A stretch of DNA of 64,000 bases from Photobacterium sanguinicancri (GTDB lineage: Bacteria; Pseudomonadota; Gammaproteobacteria; Enterobacterales; Vibrionaceae): the NCBI RefSeq assembly GCF_024346675.1, contig NZ_AP024851.1, forward strand, positions 682,001 through 746,000, in the 5' to 3' direction. Shown here piece after piece: positions 16,914-26,446 of this stretch; the stretch's first letter is position 1; each line of letters begins with the position of its first letter. The notes below the pieces were generated by a model, which did no database searches, was not told the DNA's origin, and saw only the letters and a list, made by a program, of their open reading frames with translations. Position numbers and translations under genes: made by a program.

Positions 16914-18551
16914 TTAAATCATTTTCTCAACAGGTTTCCAACGCGCAATATCAGCAGGCAGCTTAATGCCTTGTGATGCTAGCAAGTTAATACGAGCTAA
17001 ATAAGCAGCGCCATGCATCAGATGTTTTGCTACATCCGCAGCTTGGCGGTTTTTATAATCATCTAAATAACTGCCTTTTGCCCATGCGTTAAACGCACCA
17101 AGCGCAGGACCCGCCCAGATTTGATAATCCATCTCACGACCCGCTTCGCCTGTGTTTGACCAGCGGCTAGAAAGGCCAAGGTACCAACGGAAAATCAGTG
17201 CCATTTTTCGCTTAGGGTTACCTTCAGCACGCGTAATTTGCTTTGGGTCGCGCTCATTAAAGTGCGCTACTGTACCAGCCCAGATATCATCCAGTGTTGA
17301 ACGGAAGACCTGAGTTTCCAGCTTATGGCGCTCGTCTGCAGGGATCGCTTCAATAGAATCATAACGGGTATAAATTTCATAGAGCTTATTGGCACGCATC
17401 GGGAAGAGCGTACCGCGCTTAACGACCTGTAACTTAACGCCCATTTCAAACATATCTGCAGCAGGTGCCATGGTGACATCGGCCATTTCAGTGGTCGACA
17501 GTAATTTACGCGTATGTTCACTCGCGCCAGCTTCAATACATGCTTGGTTAACAGATCCTGTCACAATATAAGCGGCGCCCATATTGAATGCAGCCAGTGC
17601 CGCATCGGGTGTACCAACACCGCCGCCAGTACCGACACGAAGTGGCGTTTTGTATTGGTATTTAGCTTGAATTTCTTCTTTTAGTGCCAAGATGGTCGGC
17701 AATAACGTCACCAGAGGGCGGTTATCGGTATGACCACCAGAATCTGCTTCAGCGGTAATATCGTCAGCCATCGGAACGAGCTGTGCCAGTTCCATTTGTT
17801 CTGGTGTAATACGGCCTTCATCGACTAAACCTTGCAGCATTTTAGCTGGTGCAGGTTCCATGAATTTAGTGGCAACCTCGGTACGGCTGACTTTAGCGAT
17901 AACTTTGTTAGCAATAACAATCTCGCCTTTTTGATCGCGGCCTAAGCCTGCAGCGCGGTATTGTACAATTTGCGGTGTTAGACCTAAGAATGCAGATGCC
18001 TCTACAGTACGGACTTTATGTTTTAGGAATAGTTCAACACTACCGCGCTCTAGTGCGGGTTCACTTGGGCTGTGGATCAAGTTGAACGCATAAGGGCCGT
18101 TAGGCAGCGCTGTTTGAATACGGTTGATCGCTTGTTCTACACGTGAAGGGATTAAACCCGCAGCGCCGAATGAGCAAAGAATGCCTGCTTGACCCAGTGC
18201 AATCACTAGCTCTTCAGAAGAAATACCGTTCGCCATCGCACCTGCGTAGTAAGCGTATTTAACGCCGTGTACACGACAAAAATCACTGTCACCAAGGCTC
18301 TGTGTGCCAAGTGCTGGCGCAAATGCGCTAACTGGGTGTGTACTGCTAGCACTTGCGCTATCACCAGCGGTCAGTTCTGCTTCTTGGCTGACACCCAGCC
18401 CTTTTTCTGGGTGATTGATGACGTAGCAGCCTCGGCTCAAATCTTTTAATACTTTCGCCATTGCATCTAGATTGAACTTGGTGGCACTTTCTTCAACTTG
18501 CCATGGCCAAGGAGAAAGCTTTTCGTTATTTAGGGTTGTTTGCGTTGTCAT
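16914..18551 (-). CDS. pfaD: PUFA synthase enoyl reductase PfaD
   Basis: A 545-residue flavin-dependent enoyl reductase of the PfaD family (2-nitropropane dioxygenase-like TIM barrel). Visible family features are 'GCYVINHPEKGLGVSQEAEL', 'SFGAAGLIPSRVEQAI', 'RVGTGGGVGTPDAALAAFNMGAAYIVTGSVNQAC' as the FMN phosphate-binding region (within residues about 300-335), and the C-terminal 'KRKMALIFRWYLGLSSRWSN'-type segment. It reduces enoyl-ACP intermediates on the synthase. It starts 15 bases after pfaC and is the last gene of the operon. Confidence 0.96.
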   Translation of the reverse strand: MTTQTTLNNEKLSPWPWQVEESATKFNLDAMAKVLKDLSRGCYVINHPEKGLGVSQEAELTAGDSASASSTHPVSAFAPALGTQSLGDSDFCRVHGVKYAYYAGAMANGISSEELVIALGQAGILCSFGAAGLIPSRVEQAINRIQTALPNGPYAFNLIHSPSEPALERGSVELFLKHKVRTVEASAFLGLTPQIVQYRAAGLGRDQKGEIVIANKVIAKVSRTEVATKFMEPAPAKMLQGLVDEGRITPEQMELAQLVPMADDITAEADSGGHTDNRPLVTLLPTILALKEEIQAKYQYKTPLRVGTGGGVGTPDAALAAFNMGAAYIVTGSVNQACIEAGASEHTRKLLSTTEMADVTMAPAADMFEMGVKLQVVKRGTLFPMRANKLYEIYTRYDSIEAIPADERHKLETQVFRSTLDDIWAGTVAHFNERDPKQITRAEGNPKRKMALIFRWYLGLSSRWSNTGEAGREMDYQIWAGPALGAFNAWAKGSYLDDYKNRQAADVAKHLMHGAAYLARINLLASQGIKLPADIARWKPVEKMI

Positions 18552-18566
18552 GTTCTAATCCTTAAC

Positions 18567-21500
18567 TCAAGCTTCTTCAATACAAATAGCGATGTCTTTT
18601 ACTTCGTAAATACGCAGGCCGTCTTTACTCAAGTTGGCGTCACCAATAATAATGCGCTTACCGTCTTCGTCTTTAATTGCTGTGATATGCACATCAAGCG
18701 ACATTTGTTTGTTCAGTGGGTTGATTTGACCACGGTATTTCCATTTAACTTCTGATTGGATTTGACCAAATTTAGGTGAACGGAAACCAGCGCCAAGATC
18801 TTTGTTTAGCGCGTAGGTCTGCATTAGCTCAATAATAGCTTCGACACCTAATGAACCCGGCATCACAGGATCTTGATGGAAGTGGAACTGGAAGAACCAA
18901 TCACTAGGGTCGATAGTGCGCTCAGCGTATAAGTAACCTAAACCTTCTTTACCGCCATCACTGGTGATTTTCACGGTATCAATGAAGTTCAAGCGACCAC
19001 CTGCAAGCTGGTAGTGTGGTTGTTCTTCACCAGAAGTCGATGTTGGCGCGTTGAAGTAACGGCTGGTTTTATCAAGCAAGTCAATTGTTACATCTGGGGT
19101 ACGATTGTTCTCAACATGCCAAGGGTGGGTGACTTTACCGTTATCAAGACCAAGTTGATCTTTCAATGCTGCGCCTTTGAAGTAACCAAATACCGCAGTG
19201 CCTTGATAGAAAGGAATACCATCTGTGCTTAGCTCAAAGCTGAAGCTCTGAACGATGTTGGTACCCATCATTACAGTTGAAAGTAGGCGAGAATCATTAA
19301 CGATGGTTTTGCCGCGTAAATCAACATTACGTAGCATCTTGCCGCTACCATCAAGGTTACGGAAGAATAGTTCTTCACCAGGGAAGCCAAGAGTTGTACC
19401 CATGTAACCAGAGATAAAGCCATTTGGTTGCAGAGAAATTTCCATCAAGACCGAATAAGGCATTAGTGTTTGATGGCTATTTTCGTCAAAGTACCATGCG
19501 TTTTCAGGCACTTCGTATTCTGCAATACACGATGATGGTGTTTTGAAGTCACCACGGGTGCCATTAACTTCAATAACACGAGTCGTTAGCTGTAAATCAC
19601 CACATGGTGTACGCGGTGGGATCATACCGCGGTAAATTGAAAAGTCAGGGCCGAAACATTTTTCGATGTCACCCGTTGCAAATTCAAACATGTGGTACGG
19701 CGTAAACGGTACTGTGTCTGGGGTACGGTTCGGGTAATCAGGCGTAATCGGCGCTTCTACGTGTTGTAGCGGGATCACACCTTTATTGGTTGCAGTTGTT
19801 AAGTCAGGAATTTGTGCCATTAGTGGGGCATTTGCCGATGCTGCTTTGCTCAAATTTGCTTTTGGTGTGCTTGCAACTTCAAGTGCAACTTGTACTGGTG
19901 CATCTTCGACAACGTAATCAGATGAACCAAGGTAGCGTGTACATTCCTCTTCTTCACGGATCATCACACCCAGGTTTTGGAAATCCACCACGACTTTGCC
20001 ATCAAGCAAAATATCGATATTGGCTTTGGCATATGGGCGAGGGCTCAAACCAATTTCTGTCACTTCCATACGGTAAGTTAATACCGCAGATTGTGGTAAT
20101 ACTTGTCCACGACAACGTACTTTTTGTGGTGCGTTTTCAAGCGGTTGGAATCGACCATTTTGTACTTGGGTGTGCATACCTAGGTACATCATGTAGAACT
20201 GGAGCAATTGACCACAGCCTTCAGCCATTAAAGAACCCGCCATTACTGAGTCGTCTTTAAAATGACAAGGGAAATACCAGTGTTCAGGTTCTAGCTGTTT
20301 ATGGCCTTCGATTAAGCCAAGTCCCCACGCGCCACCTTGTGGTTCAACGCGGCTTACTTGCTCAATCATCATGAATTTTTCAGAACTAAAGCACAATGAA
20401 GGCTGGTGGCGATCAGAGATATGACTCTCACCAAAACAACCGGCAATGTTTGCGCTTAGCAAGTTGTGTAGCGTGTGGTAGTCAAACTGAGTTTTCTGGC
20501 AATGCAGTAACGGATTAAAGTGTTGCTTCATTGCTAGGTTACGCGCTTTAATTTCGTCTTCAGTACGGATAACACCTTTACCGTCAGCCAATTCTTCATC
20601 GGTGAAGAAACCAGCACAGCCGTTATCCATTTTCAGGATCATCTTATCGCCAACAAAACATTCGTACGAGAAGAAGAACAGCAAAGTATCGCCATTACGG
20701 GCGAAGTGATTGATCGAGATGTCGTAACGTAGTGTGTTACCACCGCGTGGTAAATCACCAAGGAAGGTTAGGGTACAATCGAGTAGACGGTATACACGCT
20801 CACCTTTGTTTTCAAAATCGATGCCTAAGTAGCTGATCAGCATTAAATCGCACTGACCAGATTCAACGGCAACCGCCCAAGGAATTTGTCCATCAACCAA
20901 GTACGGTGCGTCGACAGGAATGTCATACTCTGTCGTCATGGTGCTTGGTTTGTATTCCAGCATGGTCGCGTCAAGTTTAGTGACACGCGAAACCAAGAGG
21001 TAATCCGTGGTTGGTAGCCTTACGCGACGTGAGTAGTTGTCGATAATGGCGTAATCAGGGCCAAAGACATTAGCAATATCCCCTTCGGCATATTCAACCA
21101 AGTCATCGTAATCCCAAATGCATGGTTTACGAATTGGCTTTACAGGTGCTGCGTAGGCGTTAACAGGTTCGGCAACGGGTGTTGTTGCTGTTGCGTTAGC
21201 TAATGCAGAAGTAGGCGCAGATTGTGGGTTATAACCCGCTTCCATCTGTGCAGTGACTTCGTTTAATTGCGCTTTTAGTAAAGCATCAGCCATCTTCAAT
21301 CCTTGCTCACGATTTTGTAAGAAGGCTTGGTGAACTTGTTGAGCAAGTTGTTGGTTCTCGATAAATGCCGCTTGCTGTGATGATGTAGGGCTATTTGTCT
21401 GAGTATTCTGGCTGTTATTAGCGGATAGGACGTTGGTCATATTGCTTGGAGTTCCTGTTATCGGCGTTTGGCGTGTTGTTGCCAAAATCGGGGATACGGA

Positions 21501-24392
21501 TGGTTGCTGCTTCTGAGCTGGCAGCGTTGCCACTATTGGGTTAAATACTGGTTTCTGCGCCTTAATTTGCGGTGCAGTATTGGCCACTTTTTGTTGAATC
21601 GACGCTATATCAGCGAGTTCGGCTGTGACTATGTGTTGATAAATGTCACGCCCACCGAGTGTGACTTGCTTGATAAGCTGACGTTTATTGTCACTTTCAA
21701 GTTCATTAGCTAGACGAGTGTTTAACGCGTGCGTTTCGGCTTGCGATTGCGAAACGAGCAGTTGCGAACACTGGTTTTCACTCACACTGGCGATAATTCC
21801 TGCTTTGGTCTGCTCGTGAGTTGCTGTGTGATTTAAGGTAATTAAACCATGTAGCAAGCTCGCCATGCCTGATGCGGCAAAGCTATGGCCTAAGCGCTGA
21901 TTGGCGAATGTAGGCTGTACCGTGTTTAGGGGTAGTTGCAAGGTTTCTGTGCTGTCAGGGGCTTGGTTAACTTCCAGTACCTTGATGGCAGATGCAGGTA
22001 CACCTGATGATGTTAATAAGCGATCTGTGACAGTGTGACTTTGACTGGTCGCACTAAAACCTGATGCTGTGATTTCACCGTATGCCTGTGCTTGCGACTG
22101 CGATTCAGAACCAGAAGCTGCATCCGTTAGTACGATAGCACCAGCTCCTTCACCAACATGCCAACCTGAATCTTGTACTGAGTTAGCTATAGGTCGAATG
22201 CTGTTCTTCAAGATCACTTGTTCAGCACTACCACTTAAATCAACGGCAGCAATAACGACGGCATCAAGCGATTCTTGGCTCATTAGGTTTTCTGCTACAT
22301 CAATACAACGAGCAACAGATTGCTCGGCAGCAGAAATAGTGAACGCAGGGCCATTAAAATCCCATAGCGACGCAATGCGTGACGCCATGATGTTACCGAT
22401 GAAACTGGTGTATTGGTTCAGCTTGGCGGCATCTAACACACTGTCCATTGAAATAGCTTCAAGGGATTTATATTCTGATTCCGTTAACGTAACGCCCATG
22501 TTCGCAAGGCTGTCTGCAAGCTGAGTATGCAGGTTTACGCGTCCACGGAACTGATGCATTTCAAGCTCAGTTTCCATCGCAACTAAAACGGCGACTTTCT
22601 GACCTGATGCTAACTTGGCATCACGAATGGCTTCATCGGTGACTTTCATCAACAAGAGCTGTTGTGAAATCAAGCGATCGTCTTCGTTTGGTGGCACCTT
22701 AAAGCGCAGGAAATCTAATTCGAACTGATCGATATAAGCACCATGCGGAATGGTGTGCAGCCCAAATTGGCTTAATAGCTCAGGGTGTTGGTCTAAGCCT
22801 TTCCAGCGTTTTTTCGGTAAAGCAACAAAGGCATTTTCGTCATGTTGAATCGCATGACTAAGGGCATTAATGGTTTTTAATGAGCCAAAGTGCGAAGCAA
22901 GACCTGTCACTTTTAATGCTGTGGAGTGACGTGGTAACGAATCAGCTTCACAAACTGTCGTTTCAGCCGCAGCTTCTGTTGCTGAATGTGCGCCTGAATA
23001 AGATTCAAGTAACAAGTGAGCATTACAGCCACCAAAACCAAATACTGATACGCCAGCACGACGTTCAGGATTGCCTGCTTTATCTGGCCAAGGCTGTACT
23101 TGAGTCGGCAGTGTTTGAGCGCCAAATAAACCTTCAGGTGATGACAAAGGTTCTGACAGATTAATACTTGGGGGTAGCACGCCTTCTTTCATTGCAAAGA
23201 TCATTTTCATGATACCCGGCATGCCAGCAGCGGTGAGCAGGTGACCCAAATTCGATTTTGCTGAACCAATCAAAGGGACTTGGCTGCCATTGAGCTTGTC
23301 AGCAAAGAAGCGCTCCATTGAGGTTAACTCAACTTTGTCACCTAGCGGTGTACCTGTTGCGTGACACTCAATCACTTCAATACTTTCTGGTGACAAATCG
23401 CTGGCTTCATAAGCACGCTCAAAGGCTTGTACCTGACCTTTGCTATTTGGGCTTAATACAAACTGACCGCGACCATCATTTGAAAGACCAATGCCACTGA
23501 CAACTGCATAAATATGGTCGCCATCGCGTTCGGCATCTTCAAGGCGCTTCAGCACTAAAACACCAGCGCCTTCGCCCGCGAATAGGCCTTTACTGTTGCT
23601 ATCAAAAGGAACAGAAACACCGTGATCCGGGTAGGCGTGGAAAATCGAGAAACCCATATTAATGAAGAACGGGTCAGCACCAGAAACCGCGCCCGCCAGC
23701 ATCATGTCTGCTTTGCCTGTGCTTAGGTAATCACAAGCCAGTTTTAAAGAGTAAACAGAGCTAGCGCAAGCTGCATCTAGACTTAACTGCGTGCTTCCTA
23801 GGCCAAGTGCGTCAGCCACAATTTTAGATGCGTTATGGGCTGCTACACCATTTGCGGTATTCAGAGGTTGCACTTGGTCGTTCGATGGCAACAATGAAAA
23901 TTGTGGATTAGCCAGCTTTTCTTGTAGCGCTTTCTCTACTGCTGAGTGATAGATCGGCAGGAACAAATCATTTGAACGCGTAGTCGGGAAAGATAACGCT
24001 CCCATGATTACACCAGTGCGTTCAAGAACATCGGCATCAAGTGCAATACCTGCATCTAACAGTGCCTTGCGGCTGGTATCTAGCGCCCACAAGAAGCTAT
24101 CGTCTAGACCATTGAAATAATCAGAGGGTAAACGATAGCCATTCGGGTCAAAGGTGAAGTTTTCAATGTAGCCGCCTTTATCACAGTAAAAACGGTCTGA
24201 TTCACCTTGTTGGCCTTGATAAGCGTTTGGGTTGGCACCTAACTTTTCAGGACGTAACCTTGTGCGTGAATCTTTTTTATCCAGTAGGTTGTTCCAAAAG
24301 CCCTTTGGCGTATCGGCATCGGGATACTGATTGGCTAAACCAACAATCGCAATTTTTGCTGATTTGTCAGCCGAATGGTGCTGAGAACTCAT
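18567..24392 (-). CDS. pfaC: PUFA synthase subunit PfaC (KS, chain-length factor, two dehydratases)
   Basis: 1941 residues. The order is KS (about 10-460, active site C209 in 'SLDAACASSVYSL'), then a second KS-like chain-length factor (about 490-900) whose nucleophile elbow reads ISAAEQS with no Cys. After a Gln/Ala/Pro-rich linker come two FabA-like hot-dog dehydratase regions. DH1 has H1377 in 'CHFKDDSVMAG' and DH2 has H1837 in 'FHFHQDPVMPGS'. These domains make and place the cis double bonds. Its ATG overlaps the pfaB stop as ATGA, so the two are translationally coupled. Confidence 0.96.
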   Translation of the reverse strand: MSSQHHSADKSAKIAIVGLANQYPDADTPKGFWNNLLDKKDSRTRLRPEKLGANPNAYQGQQGESDRFYCDKGGYIENFTFDPNGYRLPSDYFNGLDDSFLWALDTSRKALLDAGIALDADVLERTGVIMGALSFPTTRSNDLFLPIYHSAVEKALQEKLANPQFSLLPSNDQVQPLNTANGVAAHNASKIVADALGLGSTQLSLDAACASSVYSLKLACDYLSTGKADMMLAGAVSGADPFFINMGFSIFHAYPDHGVSVPFDSNSKGLFAGEGAGVLVLKRLEDAERDGDHIYAVVSGIGLSNDGRGQFVLSPNSKGQVQAFERAYEASDLSPESIEVIECHATGTPLGDKVELTSMERFFADKLNGSQVPLIGSAKSNLGHLLTAAGMPGIMKMIFAMKEGVLPPSINLSEPLSSPEGLFGAQTLPTQVQPWPDKAGNPERRAGVSVFGFGGCNAHLLLESYSGAHSATEAAAETTVCEADSLPRHSTALKVTGLASHFGSLKTINALSHAIQHDENAFVALPKKRWKGLDQHPELLSQFGLHTIPHGAYIDQFELDFLRFKVPPNEDDRLISQQLLLMKVTDEAIRDAKLASGQKVAVLVAMETELEMHQFRGRVNLHTQLADSLANMGVTLTESEYKSLEAISMDSVLDAAKLNQYTSFIGNIMASRIASLWDFNGPAFTISAAEQSVARCIDVAENLMSQESLDAVVIAAVDLSGSAEQVILKNSIRPIANSVQDSGWHVGEGAGAIVLTDAASGSESQSQAQAYGEITASGFSATSQSHTVTDRLLTSSGVPASAIKVLEVNQAPDSTETLQLPLNTVQPTFANQRLGHSFAASGMASLLHGLITLNHTATHEQTKAGIIASVSENQCSQLLVSQSQAETHALNTRLANELESDNKRQLIKQVTLGGRDIYQHIVTAELADIASIQQKVANTAPQIKAQKPVFNPIVATLPAQKQQPSVSPILATTRQTPITGTPSNMTNVLSANNSQNTQTNSPTSSQQAAFIENQQLAQQVHQAFLQNREQGLKMADALLKAQLNEVTAQMEAGYNPQSAPTSALANATATTPVAEPVNAYAAPVKPIRKPCIWDYDDLVEYAEGDIANVFGPDYAIIDNYSRRVRLPTTDYLLVSRVTKLDATMLEYKPSTMTTEYDIPVDAPYLVDGQIPWAVAVESGQCDLMLISYLGIDFENKGERVYRLLDCTLTFLGDLPRGGNTLRYDISINHFARNGDTLLFFFSYECFVGDKMILKMDNGCAGFFTDEELADGKGVIRTEDEIKARNLAMKQHFNPLLHCQKTQFDYHTLHNLLSANIAGCFGESHISDRHQPSLCFSSEKFMMIEQVSRVEPQGGAWGLGLIEGHKQLEPEHWYFPCHFKDDSVMAGSLMAEGCGQLLQFYMMYLGMHTQVQNGRFQPLENAPQKVRCRGQVLPQSAVLTYRMEVTEIGLSPRPYAKANIDILLDGKVVVDFQNLGVMIREEEECTRYLGSSDYVVEDAPVQVALEVASTPKANLSKAASANAPLMAQIPDLTTATNKGVIPLQHVEAPITPDYPNRTPDTVPFTPYHMFEFATGDIEKCFGPDFSIYRGMIPPRTPCGDLQLTTRVIEVNGTRGDFKTPSSCIAEYEVPENAWYFDENSHQTLMPYSVLMEISLQPNGFISGYMGTTLGFPGEELFFRNLDGSGKMLRNVDLRGKTIVNDSRLLSTVMMGTNIVQSFSFELSTDGIPFYQGTAVFGYFKGAALKDQLGLDNGKVTHPWHVENNRTPDVTIDLLDKTSRYFNAPTSTSGEEQPHYQLAGGRLNFIDTVKITSDGGKEGLGYLYAERTIDPSDWFFQFHFHQDPVMPGSLGVEAIIELMQTYALNKDLGAGFRSPKFGQIQSEVKWKYRGQINPLNKQMSLDVHITAIKDEDGKRIIIGDANLSKDGLRIYEVKDIAICIEEA

Positions 24393-26446
24393 ACTGGCTC
24401 TCCTTGTGTATGAAGGGTAGATTGAGTCTCTGAAGAGACGAGTTGGCGGGCAAGACCGTCAACTAAAGGCGAAATAGATAAAGGCACTTGCTGGGTGATC
24501 AGCTGGGCAATGCATTTCAATAAGGTTTGAATGTCATCACCGCCTTTGGCATTCGTTGCCACAGCAAGGCTGTCAGTCACTTTATCTGCACGATTGATCT
24601 TGTCGATTAAGGTACTGGTTTGACGGTCGGCACCTAATTCGATAAACAAACGCGCACCGTGTTCTCGTGCTGCACGGATGAGTGCAGTAAAGTCGAGGGT
24701 TGAACAGAAGGTATCGGCAATAGATATCGCAATACTCTGTCTATCTAGATTTACTGGTTGATTAGCGTTTTGAGGTAGCAACTCTGCTGCGCTAATAAAG
24801 CGGATATGATGCTGAAGTTCATCACATAACGGCTGATTATAAAAATCAGTGACTTGAGCATGTTGGCTCCAAGCTGGTGTGGTATGCATGGCCGTTACAC
24901 GGTTAGAGGCAATACCACGTTTACCCAGTTGTTTGAGTAGATCGCGACAGCTCTGTTCACAACCTGCAAGAATACAAGTATCACCTTGGATAATGGCAAG
25001 ATAAGCACGAGGGTACTGAGGCAATAATGCTTCAATAGCTGCGGGTTCACTGCGGACAAGGAAGCTATTCCATGTGATCGCTTCACTTTCCCCCAGTTGC
25101 CATACCTCACGCACTGCCGTTAATTCACCCGATATTGCGGTAGTGAAAATCGGGCTAGTTTGGGTCATTTCAATCAAAGCATGGGGATTACGCCATACAC
25201 CGAGGCTTGCCCACATAGAGGCTTCACCTTTGGAATAACCCAGCGCAAAATCAGGCTTGATCGAAAATGACTCACACAAGAGCTGAGTCAGGATATAACT
25301 GCTGCCAACACCTGCGATAGCAAGTTCGCTAAGCGTCATCTCTTGGGGCTGACTACCTGTTTTGCCATTGCTAGCCGCGTAGATTTTATCCGCTTGTAGC
25401 ATTTCTTTTAAATTGCCTTCACGCTCTAATCTGGCGTAAAGATCTGGGAAATACTGGTAAAAATCACGCAACATGCCCGGATAGACAGTGCCAACACCAG
25501 GGTAAACAAAGGCGACTTTGCCTTGGTTGTCTGGCGCAGGTGAAAAGTAACTGCCTGCAGGGGTTTTATAGTCGATTTTCTCTGTAATAACCTTGGATAA
25601 CACCTTGGTTAGTGCATTGATTTCTAACAACATCGCATCGACCGACGCACCTTGCAATACAATAGTGAATTGCGCTTGCGAGCCAGCTTGAAAGCGCACT
25701 AAGTTTTGGTGCATTAATTCGATAAGAACCGAAGAGTTTAGCGCTGGATTAACAAAGCACTTGCTTAGCTCAGCAAGTTTTGTTGATAGATCGGCCTCTG
25801 TATTTCCCGTAATAATGAAAAATAAACGCGATGAATCGAGCAGTGGTTTTGCTTCTTTTAAGCCCGTCGCTTGGGTTAACACAAGGCTAGTGCTGCCAGC
25901 TTGGCTTTTAGCATCAAAAGCTAGGTTTTCGGTATTAAAAGTCAGGCTGGCAACGCGCGCTTTATTGGGTTCGGTAAACCAATACTGGCAGTCATCACCA
26001 CCTTCTTGCGTGTATTCTGGTTGCTGATTTCGTGCTGCAATATCATCAATAAGTTGGTATAGCGCTGAAAATTGCTCAACGGCTGTTGATGCCGTCGATG
26101 TTTGCTCAATACTAACGTCATCTGATTGGCGGCGTGATTGCTCAACAGCAAGCGGTAAACTTGCCGCAAAACCAGATAAATACGCATGTGGGTGAATGCG
26201 ATTTTGAGCCGCCGTTAACCCCGCCATTAATACAACCGAAAGGCCAGACTGAGACGTTAATGTGACTGCTTTACCTTGGTTAACTACCTGAATAGCCGTA
26301 TTCAGTGTGGCAGTAAGATCGTCAGAAAGCTTGATGGTTTCAGTAGCCAGTGACGAGGGAAAAAGGTTAGCAGAAAGCCCAGCGCGAGGCTGGGCTAAAA
26401 GAGCGATGCGCAATGGCATCGCTTTATTAGTAGAAGAATCAGCCAC
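24389..26446 (-). CDS. pfaB: PUFA synthase acyltransferase subunit PfaB
   Basis: 685 residues, GTG start. The N-terminal half is poorly conserved and resembles a degenerate KS-like region. The C-terminal half is an acyltransferase with 'FALGYSKGEASMWASLG' (GxSxG nucleophile elbow), 'PGVGTVYPGML' and a 'HTTPAWSQHA' His region. PfaB is thought to influence which final product (EPA or DHA) the synthase makes. The GTG shares its G with the pfaA stop (TAGTG), and AGGAG sits 11 bases before the GTG. Confidence 0.95.
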   Translation of the reverse strand: MADSSTNKAMPLRIALLAQPRAGLSANLFPSSLATETIKLSDDLTATLNTAIQVVNQGKAVTLTSQSGLSVVLMAGLTAAQNRIHPHAYLSGFAASLPLAVEQSRRQSDDVSIEQTSTASTAVEQFSALYQLIDDIAARNQQPEYTQEGGDDCQYWFTEPNKARVASLTFNTENLAFDAKSQAGSTSLVLTQATGLKEAKPLLDSSRLFFIITGNTEADLSTKLAELSKCFVNPALNSSVLIELMHQNLVRFQAGSQAQFTIVLQGASVDAMLLEINALTKVLSKVITEKIDYKTPAGSYFSPAPDNQGKVAFVYPGVGTVYPGMLRDFYQYFPDLYARLEREGNLKEMLQADKIYAASNGKTGSQPQEMTLSELAIAGVGSSYILTQLLCESFSIKPDFALGYSKGEASMWASLGVWRNPHALIEMTQTSPIFTTAISGELTAVREVWQLGESEAITWNSFLVRSEPAAIEALLPQYPRAYLAIIQGDTCILAGCEQSCRDLLKQLGKRGIASNRVTAMHTTPAWSQHAQVTDFYNQPLCDELQHHIRFISAAELLPQNANQPVNLDRQSIAISIADTFCSTLDFTALIRAAREHGARLFIELGADRQTSTLIDKINRADKVTDSLAVATNAKGGDDIQTLLKCIAQLITQQVPLSISPLVDGLARQLVSSETQSTLHTQGEPV